This document shows, one piece after another, positions 12,425 through 51,959 of a stretch of DNA of 64,000 nucleotides; the stretch's first letter is position 1, and the number at the start of each line of letters is the position of its first letter. Origin of the DNA: Cristatella mucedo (Eukaryota; Bryozoa; Phylactolaemata; Cristatellidae). The notes beneath the pieces are model-generated. The model was not told the DNA's origin and did not search any database. It was given only the letters and a program-made list of their open reading frames with translations. The stretch spans positions 771,001 through 835,000 of the forward strand of contig WPIO01000014.1 of NCBI GenBank assembly GCA_009760855.2. The letters run 5' to 3'. A program made the position numbers and the translations under genes.

Positions 12425-13375
12425 AGCTTGACTCAGTAATTGAAAAACCGAAAGCTCGACATCGGCTCTGCCAGCATATTTTCTGTTGCATCTATACGAA
12501 ATCTTGGCATTCTGTTCCATAATAATCTTTTGTTATACAACCACATCAGCCCACAGTCAAGTCTACCTACATTCAACTACTTAACAATGTTGAAATGTGG
12601 GACTTGTTTAGACAGGAGGGTTACCACATCTAAATTGGTCCATTCATTTGGAACATCCCATCTCGACTTCTGTAACTCACTACTTGCTGGTCAACCGGCC
12701 TTTGCAATCAGCAGCTTGGTGCAAAACTCTGCATGTAGGCTTTTCTGTCGTTAGCATTGAAACTATCACATTACACCACTTGTCAGACACATGTACTCGA
12801 TTCCAACCAAGCAGCATACCGTCTTCAAGGCTCTGTCACTCACTTTCATGTGACTTCATTCTCTGGCTCCAGCCTACCTATCAGAACTATTCCCGCCCAG
12901 GCTCAGTATCGTATTGCCCACTTTACTGAATCAAATCATGTAGCCATACTTCGTATGAGCCTCAGATCCTTTAGAGACAGTGCCTTTAATTTGTATCCTC
13001 CCAAAACCTGGAACTCACTCCCGGCTGACGTCACGACATCCCGTAACTTGACAATATTTAAAAAGAAGCTAAAACACATCGCCTGACTTGAAGAAATTTA
13101 AAAAGAAGCTGAAAATCCACATGTTTATCACAGCTTTAGTGGGTCCTTATGATTAATCTTTTGTGTGCCTATGCTTGCTAACACTGTGAATGCTACCACT
13201 AACCGTATGTACTTGATGGTATTGTGAATGTCACCTCTAACCATGTTGTGCTTGAGACGGTTTGCATTTTACCAGTAACCACTTAAACTTACTTCCATTA
13301 TAGCAAACATTAAGTGTCTAGAAAGAGGCAAAGTTCTCTGAGAGTGCTATGCAAATATATTCATTGATCTTATTA
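12425..13375 (+). mobile_element. L2-like LINE, C-terminal third and 3' end
   Basis: Readable RT C-terminal text in shifting frames: IRNLGILFHNNLLLYNHISP, LDFCNSLLAGQPAFAISSLV, QNSACRLF, and later KTWNSLPADVTTSRNLTIFK. It ends near 13310-13370 with GTGTCTAGAAAGAGGCAAAG, then TTCTCTGAGAGTGCTATGC. Confidence 0.8.
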
Positions 13376-13379
13376 TTAT

Positions 13380-15240
13380 GTCATAATTCAGCCGCTGCCT
13401 CAGCCTGTCATAATCTGGTCTTGATTGCATCGAATGCGATTGCTTGGGCGACTACTAGCATGATTGGTATGCTCAGTTAAGCTGCACAATCATTCAAGAA
13501 GCTTGTTTTATTAAGCAAACAGCCGAAAACAGAGCTATTTTATATTCCCCACACTCTAGTTAGCTGACTTGTATAACGATAACGGCATAACGAGGATAAC
13601 GGCAGGCATGACCTCGTTGAAGTGAAGCTAGTAGGAACTACGACAGAACAGCTGAATTGGAGATTGAACAATCTAAAGCAGCACGGATGGCGACGCTCCA
13701 CAGGTGGTAGAGTTTCACAGTCTTGGACCCTTAACGGAAAAGCTTCGGTCAATAGCAATGCTTGTATGAATGATGAGGACCAGGTGACAGGTGAAGGCTA
13801 AATTGGGTGCAGCAGCTCAGCTAGGTATTGAGGAGCTAAGATATTGCCAGCCTAGTGAGCCAAGCGATTAAAAGATAATTTTTGCGGTAGTATTAAGCAC
13901 TAATTATTTAGGTTTAGAGGCTCTGCACGACTGTCTTGTCCAATGTTTATTTTTGATAGCCCGGGCCAGACTTAAACCATAGAACTGGCTTCAGCTAACC
14001 ATTTCGGCAAGAAGCAGCTTATATTGGACAGTATTCGAACACGACGAATAGCTGTGCAAACCCAAACAATGAGAACTTAAAGACGGTCACACCATGGCAA
14101 TCAAATAAATTAAGAATGCTAAGTTACTTATTTCAGCTGCATGAGTAGGATATTCTATGGTGGAAATCGGTCTTATCGTCATTGATGTGCCAAAATTGTC
14201 TGAAGCAGAGGACCTGAAATCAGCACGGCAGCCAGTCAGTCAATCATTTGCCATAGCTTATCAGGAGAGCATCTCGACGTTAACCATGTGTTCACTTCAG
14301 CTGTTGTAAGGATGTTGTTGCCAGCATACATGTAAGCGTGGCAGGTTGTTGTCGGCATAGGCAGATTGGGCAAAGCTGGAGGACCGAATAATCTTGAGAG
14401 ATACTATATGAAAGCAGATCTGCGACGGGATCCGAGAACAGGCCCCCTGTTGAGCGCCACAGGCTCCACATATTGCAGATGAGACCTGATAGTCACACTT
14501 CACTTACTGCAGATGAATATCATGCATGTCATCTAGTATTCGAAACATGCCATAGCCTCAGCAAACAGTCCCATCATTTTTCGCAGTCGCTGTAGCTGAA
14601 CAGGATCTGTGATTACCGGTGTCGAAAGCTGTTTAATTACCACTATCATTGCTATATACAGGATTGCAAAACCAGAAAGCAATTGCTAATACTCTGAAAT
14701 AAAGCTAAGAGATAGTGGCACATGTCATTATTTATACAGAAAAAGCAGAATTCGTCGAGTGAGGTCTCTGGAATCCCATGATTTTGTGAGGATATGCCAA
14801 TCTAATCTATGTGTGGTCAATATCTGTTCGGGGCAAATATTTTCAGAACGGTCGAGAAAAGATGAAGGGAGGCTGGATATTTTCCATTTTTTTTTGCTTC
14901 ACTTAGGCCTTTTCTTCAGCTGAGTTAGTGAGCAGTTCTTGGCACTCTCCTGATCTGAAATATCCCCATATTCATTGTCTGGAGTGCCCGTGTCTTCGGC
15001 TGTTTTTACCTGTGCCTTCAATTATGCTTTCAGTCTGTTAAGAGGAGTGGTACTGAGATGCATCAACAAGATTAGTTATTATTTATCTAACTCGTGAATG
15101 TATAATACAGCCGAAATCATGGATGTGCTTCAAATAAAGTTGTGAAATTGTACGTAACTGGAAATGGTTGACTGTGTACCCTTAAGCTGTAACTATGTGT
15201 CCAAGCATGACGGTAAATTTAGGTGTCTAGCACTGTGATA
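13380..15240. other. no gene or repeat recognised
   Basis: Only short open frames are seen. The sequence is of ordinary composition. Confidence 0.45.
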
Positions 15241-15377
<137 letters not shown>

Positions 15378-15540
15378 CACGAATGCAAAACAAGCTGATA
15401 GTTTATCATGGGAAGAGGCAAACCTTCCAGTGTCCCCATAGGAGGCCGGTGATTAAGAGGCTTGCCAGTTAGCCACTTCTGGAAATTGCCCTCAAGGTCA
15501 GGCGACAGAAGGCTGGCATCAACTGTTTGTGTACCTATTC

Positions 15541-15571
<31 letters not shown>

Positions 15572-15579
15572 TCTTTCTA

Positions 15580-16456
15580 TCCACACGTATGTGTATTTGT
15601 GCCTGCACGATTGTGAAACTTTAACATGTACATGTGCATGTACATGGTATGCATCCTTTTCATGCAAAATTCAAACTTTGAGGCTTCAAAGGCCGAAAGA
15701 CCTTATGGGTTAGTAGCTACTATCGAATTGCAGGTTCTTGTTGGCGCCGACTGCAAGTGCATCTCACTCTTACTCGGTTTTGCTTGTGCTACTGGATTTG
15801 ATAGCCACTAGGTATTCTTACAAACGGGTATTTTTTGATAGCCACTGCCTATTCTTACAAACGGTTATTGCGGCTTCCACGTTCGGACAGAAGTAGACCA
15901 CAAGCACGGTGCTGCTAACGGTGCTGCTAACGGTGCTAGTCCCAGCAGACTCGGAAAGAATAGCAGTGAAGCCTCATCCCCCACGAGCCTTGGAATCATG
16001 GCTAGCAACTTGCTTGTGCAGCACCAATTCGTGCTGGTATGCCGACAGTAGCACGAACAAGGCAGCGACGAAGAGTCCGACAGACACTTAGCATGTCCAT
16101 ATCCATAGACTCGTTAATTTGGAAATGATAACGGGTCATGTGCTTTCAACAGCCACCGTCATGACCCTTGAGGTGTAACACACATATAGCTGCTCACACA
16201 GGGCTGCTCAATGAGCTTGATCATAGCTCCACTCAAATGCCGTGGCCAACTACCTGAGCACAGCTGACTGCCTTTTACACAGCTTCGGCTTGCCCATAGG
16301 TTATTGCACAGTCAGTTCCTAAACGTTATAATTCAGGAACCAAAAATAATGAGTACGAACCATAGTCTAGCTGATTTAGCTTGCCACCGTTTCAATTTGT
16401 CGGGTTGGTCTGGAGAGCCTTATATATTGCTGTATGCTGCTGCTGTGTCTTTTGCA
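15580..16456. other. sequence just upstream of the first coding exon
   Basis: No repeat or clear core promoter is seen. It ends in a pyrimidine-rich acceptor (TTTTGCAG), so it is probably intron rather than promoter. GGTGCTGCTAAC occurs in tandem near 15910. Confidence 0.4.
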
Positions 16457-16464
16457 GCTGAAAA

Positions 16465-42337
<25,873 letters not shown>

Positions 42338-43260
42338 CGGAGGAATCCCACTCAATAGGCACATGAATGTGCTTATCAATTGGGTGATCTGAACAGGTAG
42401 CCGGCTACTAGGCCTAAAAGGCCTTGCTGAAATATCTGCTTGCAGACAAGGCAGGTAGCATCTCTCTGCTGCCGACAAGCAAGCTTACACGTTCTAACCT
42501 CCTTCATACGTTCCACTCATCAGACTTTGTGTTACAAGATGCTGTTTTTGACTTGGCATTCAAATACACAACCGACTAGGTTCACCTTGTCTTGTAAATG
42601 TCAGGGTGCTAACCATAATGTACATTCGTCTCATATCCCTTGCTGGCATTCTTCACTGCCAGCAGTTACTCATTCTTCATTGTTAGCAAGCTTGCCGAGA
42701 TGTCAAGTTGCCGTGATTATGATGTACATGATGTGTACGATAAGCACATTTTTCGTGTGCCTGTTTCCTGTTGTCCCCAAAATTATTGGTCATCAGACTG
42801 GGTGCCGAACTATTTAGCAGCAGCGATGCGATACTTTAAGTAAGCCCATCTTGGTGCAATATGGCTGTGCTGAGTCGCTGCGGCAAAGCCTTGGTGCCTT
42901 TTGCTAAGTTATTCCACTGCAAGTGCAAATGTGAAAGCAGATTTCAAATCCTGATTGCAAAATCCTGTGATAAATAAAGTGACTACTTTTTCTAAGACGA
43001 TGCCATGAACATGAATGTTGTAGCACATGCTGCTCTGAATCATGCTTACGTCAATATAGGCAGCCGATTCCACTTTCAGATGGATATAAAAGAAATAAAC
43101 TTGTGCGCATACAACGTCGCACACACTCCACAGCGGATTACTCTACGGAAAGAGCCTCGCCTCTTTTAAATGTTTACCTTTAAGCATAGTTGAAGACATA
43201 TTCATAAGCATGTCACCAAGAGAGTAACCAAAACTAGTCAATAAAACGTTGCTCAAACTC
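42338..43260 (+). other. probable 3' UTR of the ABCB gene
   Basis: No gene or clear repeat is seen. Three AATAAA hexamers follow the stop codon, at 42973-42978, 43094-43099 and 43240-43245, and any of them could direct polyadenylation. An L2-like LINE in the opposite orientation begins at about 43564, so transcription probably ends before it. Confidence 0.45.
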
Positions 43261-43563
43261 ATCCGGAGTAGCTTGTAAAGTTAGCTGTGGGGCTGCAGGT
43301 CCCTTGACTTGGGTGGCAAGCCCCAAAACATGCGTTTCGAGCAATGCCAATGTTGAGTCATCCATTCGGAAGCTGCAGGCCTTTCAAAAGAAGTCCAAGC
43401 TGCACTAAGGTGTTCAATGGAGGAATCTGCCACTTTCCATTGTTGTCACACTTGAGTTCTGAAGGGGTTGACCAAAGACAGTACACAGTCAAGCTGCCTC
43501 TGATTAACAGCTCTCCAATCCAACATTCACTGATACGCAACGAAATTTTCTCTTTCTCAATTT

Positions 43564-46500
43564 TAATAATAACAATGATACATTTGATATAGCGCCCTCG
43601 GAGAACTCGATCTCTTTATGGGCACTTTACATTTGCTGCAACAGAAGCGAGGTCGAATGGTTAGAGGTGGATTGCTTGATAAACAGCAAGAAGTCATTAT
43701 GCAAAGTCGTGATACAAGTCGGGAGTGAGTTTAAGGTTTTGGGAGCATACGAGCTAAAGGCACGGTCTCCAAGGAATTTGAGGTTTACACGAGGTATAGG
43801 TAAATAGTTCGATTCCGGAAAGTGGGTTGAACAATACTTAGCCAGGTGGGGCAGTAGATCTGATAGGTAGGTTGGAGCCAAAGAAGAGATCCTAAAAGTG
43901 AGCAACAAAACCTTGAAGTCAATCCGTTGCTTGACTGGTAGCCAGTGCAGGTCGGCGAGAAGTGGTGTGATGTAGCAACTGGCTGCGAAGCTCACGACAG
44001 ACAAGCCTAGCTGCAGAGCTTTGCACCAGCTGTAAGCGCCTGATTGCACAGGCCGGTAGACCAGCATTCAGTGAGTTACCGAAGTCAAGACAGATATCAC
44101 AAATGCATGGACCAACTTAGATGTGGTATCCTTGTCTAGCAATGCCTAATTTTAGCAGTGTTATATAGCTAGAAGTAGGTAGAATTTACTGTGGAGTTGA
44201 TGTGGTCGTCTAAAGAAAGGTTACTTTGGAACATGACGCTTAGATCTCGTGAAAATTCAACAGGAGATATGCTGGCGGAGCCCATTTTGAGCGTTAGCCT
44301 TTTCAATTTTCGAAACACACTTGGTTTGCCCATAACTTACCATTTGGTTTTATTCTCATTCAATTTAAAAATTTTGCTGCCATCCATGTGCAGATGTCAT
44401 CAATACATGCAGCAAGGGAGTAGCGAGAATTCAACGATCTGGAATGCTGGGAGGAATCAAAGCAGAGGTACAACTGAGTGTCATCTGCATAGAAGTGAAA
44501 GCCTAGATTGTGCTTGGCAATTACATCAGCAAGAGGGCGAGTATGAACCATGAAAAGAATGAGACCAAGCTCAGATCCACGAGTTACCCATATTTCAGAG
44601 GTTCCTCGGATGATCTTTGTCCATTCAGATGAATACCCTGGTTTCTCCCACTGAGATAGGACCTGTACCATTGAAATGCAGTGCCATTCCTGCCTAGGCG
44701 AGATGAGAGGCACTCAAGAGAGATTAGATGATCGATTGTATCAGAAGCTGCCGAAAGATCGAGCAAAGCAAGCAGAGATATCTACCCATGTCTGCATTCC
44801 TATGTAGGTCGTTGTACACCCAAAGTAATGCTGACTCTGTGAAGTGATTTGCTGTAAAAACCAGACTGGAACTTACTAGCAAGGTTTGAGGTTTCGATAT
44901 ATGAGTTCAGCTGGTATACCACGACTCGTTCGAGTGTGTCTGAAAGGAATGGCAGAAGGAAGACTAGGCAGAAGTTACTCAAGTTCTCTTGGTCTAGTAT
45001 TGCTTTCTTGAGTAGTGGCCTGACTACAGCCTTTTCGAAAGGTGCCGGGACATGACCCGAGGCTAATGACGCATGTATGATGTTATTTGTGCATGGCAGA
45101 AGCAGACCAGTGCATCTTAGAAGCAGGATAATGAGAATAGGGGCCAAATGACTAGTTGTCTTCTTTGATTGAGATATAAACTTCAGGACGAGGTCACTAG
45201 TGACCTGCTTGAATCCAGACATTGAGGCGCTGCATAAAATTGGGGGACAGGATTCCAGGGGAATGCTGCCATCTTAGGGGTGGACTCCCTGATCTTTTCT
45301 ATCTTGTTTACAAAGAAGCTAGAGAAGCGATCAGCTGTATCGTCACAGGGATCACTAGGTAAGGAGCTAACCTGGGATTGGTTAAGGAGATAGTTGTTCG
45401 TCGATACCAGCATTTTTGAATTGTGCATCTGCGATTCAACAATATTTTTATAGAAGCTAGACTTGGCCTTTGCTAGGATCGATTGGTTGATCTACAGTAG
45501 TCCTCGTATGCCTGTCGATGGACAGTCAGTCCTGATCTTTTGTATGCTTTTTCAAGCTTTTGCTGAGTAGACCTTGCTAGTTTAATGTCTGTGGTAAACA
45601 ATGGTGGTCTGGGCGATGGTGCCCAGTGTGCTTAGTCAGTGGTTCAAACTCGTCCGAGCATGTCAGCTAGTGTAGCGTTCTAGCAATCGACCAATGATGA
45701 CAGGTCGGAGGCATTGAGCAGCAGAGGTGAAGCAGATATTTGTGCACGGACAGCATCGATGTCAATGGTCTCGGGGTTTCGTGATTCACAGGCGATTTTA
45801 GATGAGGATGAGGAAGGTACACACTAAAGACTGATTGAGATCCGCATGTGATCAGATAAGCAGGATTTGGTCATAATTGATGATGACAAAGTGCAGTTGT
45901 ATGAAAAGATTTGGCCGAGTTTGTGACCTTTGATGTGCCTAGGGCCTTGCACATGAGCCACAAGAGACAATGAGTCCGAATGCACGAAATTCAGAGCTGA
46001 AGGCCTCAGGTAAGTTATCAAAGTAAATTTTGAAATCGCCCGTAACGAGGCAGTATAAATTTCGTGCACACAGAATCGAAATAATATCAGAAAAATCTGA
46101 GATTAAAGAGGACTCGGTACCTGGTGGGCGATAGACTACTGCCACTATCGGTAGCTTGTTGTCGGGTGTCCTCAAGGCAATAGACTGGAAAGACTGCTTC
46201 GAGATAAACTGCTTCGAGGGTACTGCAAATGGCTTGAAGTCGAAGTTCGAGCGCGTGATAATAGCAACACCACCACCAGTTTTGATTGATCTAGTGGTAT
46301 GAAAGAAGGAGAAACCAGCTGGGGTAGCGACTTTAAGGGTCGGGCAGTTTACCGATTGTAGCCAAGTTCCAGTCAATGCAGACAGGTCGAGACCTTTTTC
46401 AAAGTAAGGTCGTTTATTACTATGAGTTTGTTGCACATTAAGCGAGGATTCCAAAGGCCGGCGCTAAGTTGGGGCGCCTGCGTTATAACCGGCCTGATGC

Positions 46501-46703
46501 CCACTAAGTTAAAGAGATTCGAAGTAATGCTTGAGGGAGAACCGGGCTGGGCGGTTAGAGGCAATGCTAGGAATACCAGACGAGCGGGTACTCAGCTGCC
46601 AGCTGCCGCCAAACGAGCAGCGTCTCAGCCGGCGGCCCCGGCCCCTCGGCTGCTCTTTTCTATTGTTAATACATAATTGACGGATCTTAGCAACAGCAAT
46701 CAC
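43564..46703 (-). mobile_element. Nearly complete, broken L2/CR1-type LINE
   Basis: Reading on the - strand, about 46700 to 46450 gives a 5' ORF2 segment (ASNRPARFSLKHYFESL, LWNPRLMCNKLIVINDLTLK). An APE-type endonuclease lies at 46450-45940 (LTGTWLQ, GGGVAIITRSNF, PIVAVVYRPPG, CLVTGDF). RT pieces are at 45222-44360, with FHFYADDTQLYLCF at about 44490-44450. The C-terminal block is at 44067-43627 (LHWLPVKQRIDFKVLLLTFR, LAPTYLSDLLPHLAKY, NSLPTCITTL). The 3' end has the conserved tail AAATGTAAAGTGCCCATAAA, with GGGCGCTAT a little further on. Several frameshifts and stops show it is dead. ORF1 is not identified, although 46700-47300 may be its 5' part. Confidence 0.85.
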
Positions 46704-47596
46704 ATCTAGGAATGCATTTCCGCTAAGATAACTAAGCTATAATAGGTACACACGGTCATAACAAACATGCAGGTTACTAGCCGCCGGCGTATCTAACGCC
46801 GGTGCAGGCGCGAGGGACCCAGCAGCCCGAAGCGATAAGCGTTTAGATCCATAATTTAGGCCCATAATTTCTTACGTGCTACGGTCAAACGACAAACAGA
46901 TAGGCTTTAAACAGGTCTTAGCTGTATTGTGAAATTTTGAATTTATCCGTGGACTAACCGGGAGCTATCATGGCTATTTTAGCAAAGCTGACGAGCATCT
47001 GAAAACTTTGGAGAAACATTAATCGAAATTGAATCGCATTCCTTAGCAGCGGCGGAGGCTTAATGAGGTTTTTGGTAGCTCTGCATACCTGAGTGACGGT
47101 AGTTCAGTCTCGACAGAATCGTAGAGCTAGCCGGATCTTTAGCTAGGGACGCTATACCACGCAATCTCAAATCCTGGACAGAGATCGAACGCGATGACAA
47201 GCTTTTAAGTGTGACCTTTTGTATGGTACCTTTAAACCTCACACGGTCATTGCTTAAATCGAGATCACTCGATGCTGGCGGCACTGCAGCACCAGCAATT
47301 AGAAAAACGTACTCGCGTATTCAAGTAGTACATTAAGCATATCCTTTAAGAAGAACTTCAGTTTTATCTTTACTTGAGGAAATAGGTTGAAATCCGCTGT
47401 TGAATTTCTGCAAAGTCAGAATTCAGTTCATTTGTCACTAATGGCAACCACAGGAAGGAAAGGTTAAATCACACCGATTGGGAGGTATTGTGTTCTTTCC
47501 AAATTTGTGCCATGCAGTACGCGGTATTTCCACCGGACTAAATAAAAAGATTTGTCAGATGCAGCAAATTATGTCGCTTAGCTATAGCAAGTGCTG

Positions 47597-48406
<810 letters not shown>

Positions 48407-49904
48407 GGCTGTGCTTCTACTGTTGCTCCACCAAATGGGTGGACCCGTCTCTGAAGCCAGCCCAGAGCGCCGCCTGGCTGCCATTCGCAGATGGCAGCCA
48501 GGCATCGAGGCTGGCTGCCATCACATTCCAAGTTTTCGTCTCTCGACACCGGCAGTTCCCGTGTAAGCGGCTTGGTTGTGACGGCCGTACGACGCTGGAC
48601 TTGCCGACTTCACAGTACCTAAGCTTCTTGCTGGGTCAGTTCAATTGGAAAAATGAACAAGGCCATTTGTTGCCTTTGTAAAGATTGAAAAACAAACAAA
48701 CCGTAATGATCGCGAAAACAGCCAGTAGCAGGCGAGTGATTGTCCGGTTCTTATCGGATTGGAATTGACGCTTACAATGATTCAACCCGAAGTGCCAACG
48801 CGGCACTTCTGGGAAAGACGCCGACATGCAAGACGCTTCAGTACTACACGTGTACGTTGATAAAACCACGGGCCTGGTGTGATATGCGTCATCCCTTAAC
48901 CATACGGTTGTATGTCTGCAAGACGCGAGTTAAGTGTTTTCAATCACGACAGTTGCACCCGATGGTTTGAACGATTACAGAGATGGACGATTTTGGTACG
49001 GAAGTGATGACTAATTCAATAGATCCGAATTACTTGCCCAAGATAAAGTATATATGGAAGCCAGAATGGGACTATGAGCGTTTTACTCCCCCGCAGTTGA
49101 TATATCCGTCAGATAAAACTTGGCTGCCGCACGAAATTAACTGCACGATATGATCTAAGGATGATTCAATCATTCTCGATGCGCCAAAGCATCAATGGTT
49201 TGGTTAGTATTACATCAAGTAGCGTGTAAACGACAAGTATGACCCTGCCAAACTGCAAACAGTCAAGCGTACGCGATAGATACCTGGAGTATTGCTGAAA
49301 CTTTCTTGGGACTTAAAAAGCCGCACAATTGCATAAGATGACAGCGCGACTAGTTGTGCTACTCTTGCTCAGGGTTGTTGACTCTTGCTTGCTTATTCAA
49401 GTGCTAAGGCAGCGGCACTCGTAAACTGAGTAACCTTTGCTCTGCACCTACAGAATTTTCCTATCGCGGATAGAACCATAAGGACCAGAGAAAACATTCT
49501 CAAAGGAACCGGCGCTGCATTGTTAAGAAAGAATCTTAGCCGTAGTTTGTGTGCGTACTGATTGAACGACTCTCTACCCAGGCGTCGGGAGCGGACTGCC
49601 TGAGCCACTTCTTAATCACTCTTACACGCAGCCAGCTCGCTGTGCGGCGAGTGACGAATGTGGAATGCGAAGGCTAAGGGGGGTGGTTGAGGGATTTACA
49701 TGGAGAACCGGGAGGGGCTGGAGTGAAAAGCTGGAATTTCGCTGCGTCGGCCGACTAATCCAGGCTTGGCGGTAGTTCTCCTCTTGTACACTTAGAATGA
49801 CAACATTTGCCTCTGAAGCAAGCTATACCAGTCGTTCAATGGATTCGGTGACCTCGTCGGCTGGCTCCTTGGACTTCGAGAGGCGCTTCCAGCTGAGCTT
49901 ATAC
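48407..49904. other. unexplained region
   Basis: No intact gene. A short open stretch at 48981-49150 is described in the findings. ATGGCAGCCAGGC-like words near 48475-48520 form a short inverted pair (GGCTGCCAT and ATGGCAGCC). Confidence 0.4.
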
Positions 49905-50050
49905 ATAATATACAATTCATTTATATAGCGCCCCAAGAAAATTTAATCTCTATTCAGGCGCTTCACATATGCCTTGGGGCTCGAGCCAACGAGCTCAGCC
50001 AGACCTTAGTCGGAGCGAGCACCTTAACCGCTGGACCAAACCAGCTCAGC
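49905..50050 (-). mobile_element. SINE-A copy 4 (reverse)
   Basis: On the - strand it reads GCTGAGCTGGTTTGGTCCAG, CGGTTAAGGTGCTCG, a degraded B-box, GAAGCGCCTGAATAGAGATT and GGGGCGCTATATAAATGAAT, the full order of the family. Confidence 0.8.
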
Positions 50051-50194
50051 TTCGTCGACTCGGCCACGTGGCACGCATGGCTACTCATATCCATGCCAGG
50101 CGGTGCCTTCACGCTTGCTGCCAATCTTTCCGAAGCGGTGAAGAAAGACTACGCTCAACTTCGTGCAGCGCTGGCGAAGGTATTTGCAAGCTCG

Positions 50195-50282
50195 CGAATC
50201 CCTTTGAAGCAAATGCAAAGCGCCGAGAGAGAGATTGAGTTCTCTGAGGGCGCTTTATCAAGTGCATTATTATTATTATTGG
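50195..50282 (+). mobile_element. L2 3' tail fragment
   Basis: TTGAAGCAAATGCAAAGCGC, then CGAGAGAGAGATTGAGTTCT, GAGGGCGCTTTATCAAGTGC and ATT repeats. Confidence 0.7.
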
Positions 50283-51959
50283 TAAGAACGGCCGCCGCCG
50301 CCACAGGAGCCGGATGAGCAGCATCTCAGGATTCAGTAGGTTCGGCGATTATGGATTTCATAGCTGCCGCGGGCACTTAAGGCAGTAAATTACACTATCA
50401 CGTACGATTGCATCGTTGCCGATCGCTATTCACTTCCGGTCAGAACCATTGGTTGGAGAGGGGCTGAACACGACGAGTGCCAACATGCGTCGTACAGCAC
50501 AGTTTGCAATGGGAATGGCGTACCACTAAAGGACGATAAATCTAAATTTAACCCACCGGTGTGGCGGAGAAATAGAATCTTACAAAGATCGCCATCGGGC
50601 GCCGAGAAATGGCGGACGCTTTTCCAACATCGCAGGAGGCGCAGCGATCTCGCTGAACCACGTGTCAGGTGGATATGGACCTGCTGGCTGTCCAGATAAA
50701 GAGTTACGGTCGTTGGCGGCCGCGCACGCGCCGGCAAGGTGGCCGCACCGCTTTTCCAGTTCGTCTCACGATTGGACGGTAGGTTGACCGATGGCGACTC
50801 GCTGTACGACCCCAATGCTGAACAGGGTTGCATTTTCGAAATGCGCCACCCCATTGGTTAAGAGACTTGCCAAAAGAGCTTCCGGGCTTACAGCGGCTTC
50901 TATGGCGCGCGTCGTACAAAACGCGCGCCATTGGCAGTTCACAGTTTCACTGCGTTTCTCCTCTTGGAGCGACCACTTTTTGTTTAAGATAAGCCCGTCG
51001 AAAAAAGTCTGCTTGAGCGACTTTCCTTCGGCGGGCAAGATCAGGTTAGGAGGCAATCATTTGTAGAGACACTAAAGAGCTGTCTATTAATTGGCCGATC
51101 TGTGGAGGCCTGCTTGGCAGTGCGCCATTAGCCAGTATGTCTATGACGTCCAAAAAAAGCACGTTACTTTTGAAACGAAGAACAAAGATGCTCACGGATG
51201 GCTTGCGCCCAAGGCGCGGCGCTTCAACTTTCCTAGCATCGAGTGTCACGCCTTTTTGCGAGATAGATAGGTCGTGAAGTCCGTCGGGGCTGCTCGCGCC
51301 TCGGTGCGCCTATTCAGAATCGGTCCACTGCAGAAGCTACCATTTGTTTTAGAATGGCAGTCTCATTTCTCTGGGGTGAGATTAAATGGGCATGCCGTGC
51401 GGCGCACCTTCAGCGCAAGCTTTAGGATCTGTACTCGGCGAGTCGAAAGCCTTGAAGACGTGGAGCTAAGAAGATATTCTGCGAGGCGTGTCCCTTTCGC
51501 GGTGTGTTTCCGAGTGAAGCTTATGCGGGTGGCTGAAGCAAGGGCCCTGGGGCGAGGCTTTTTGCATGGAGCTCAGCCCTAAGCATAAGCGCGAGCGCAA
51601 GCATCTCACTTTAGAATAGGCTGGAAAGGATGTCGCTAGCCACTCTAAAAATCTATTACTTTAACTGTCACTGTTGTAAGTGAGCGCTTTAGTCGTCAAG
51701 TTTACCGTGTAAAATATTACGAGAGCAAAGAAGACTCCATGCCGCGGTGAGTTCGCCGTAAGCCTTTTCCCTAATTCGCCAAAGTAAAGACGAAAGCCCC
51801 CCACGCCCCCACTCTCCTGAGAGCACGAAGCTGCGTGCAGAATTCTAGCCGCTGGGCTAGTCCCCTCCAGACGCGCTTAACGATGACGAGCGTCCTTATA
51901 ACTCTCAAAATAAGAAAGCCCCCTTAAAATTTGTATATATATTTTTCTTCAAGTCCTCC
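50283..51959. other. unexplained region upstream of the NeSL-like LINE
   Basis: - strand frames of 142 (50426-50854) and 96 codons (50766-51056) overlap in different frames. No family is recognised. It may include 5' sequence of the LINE. Confidence 0.35.

Noticed and set aside
13020-13045. TGACGTCA CRE-like site
   Set aside because: It is part of the L2 coding text (LPADVTT) and recurs in other L2 copies, so it is not evidence for a promoter.
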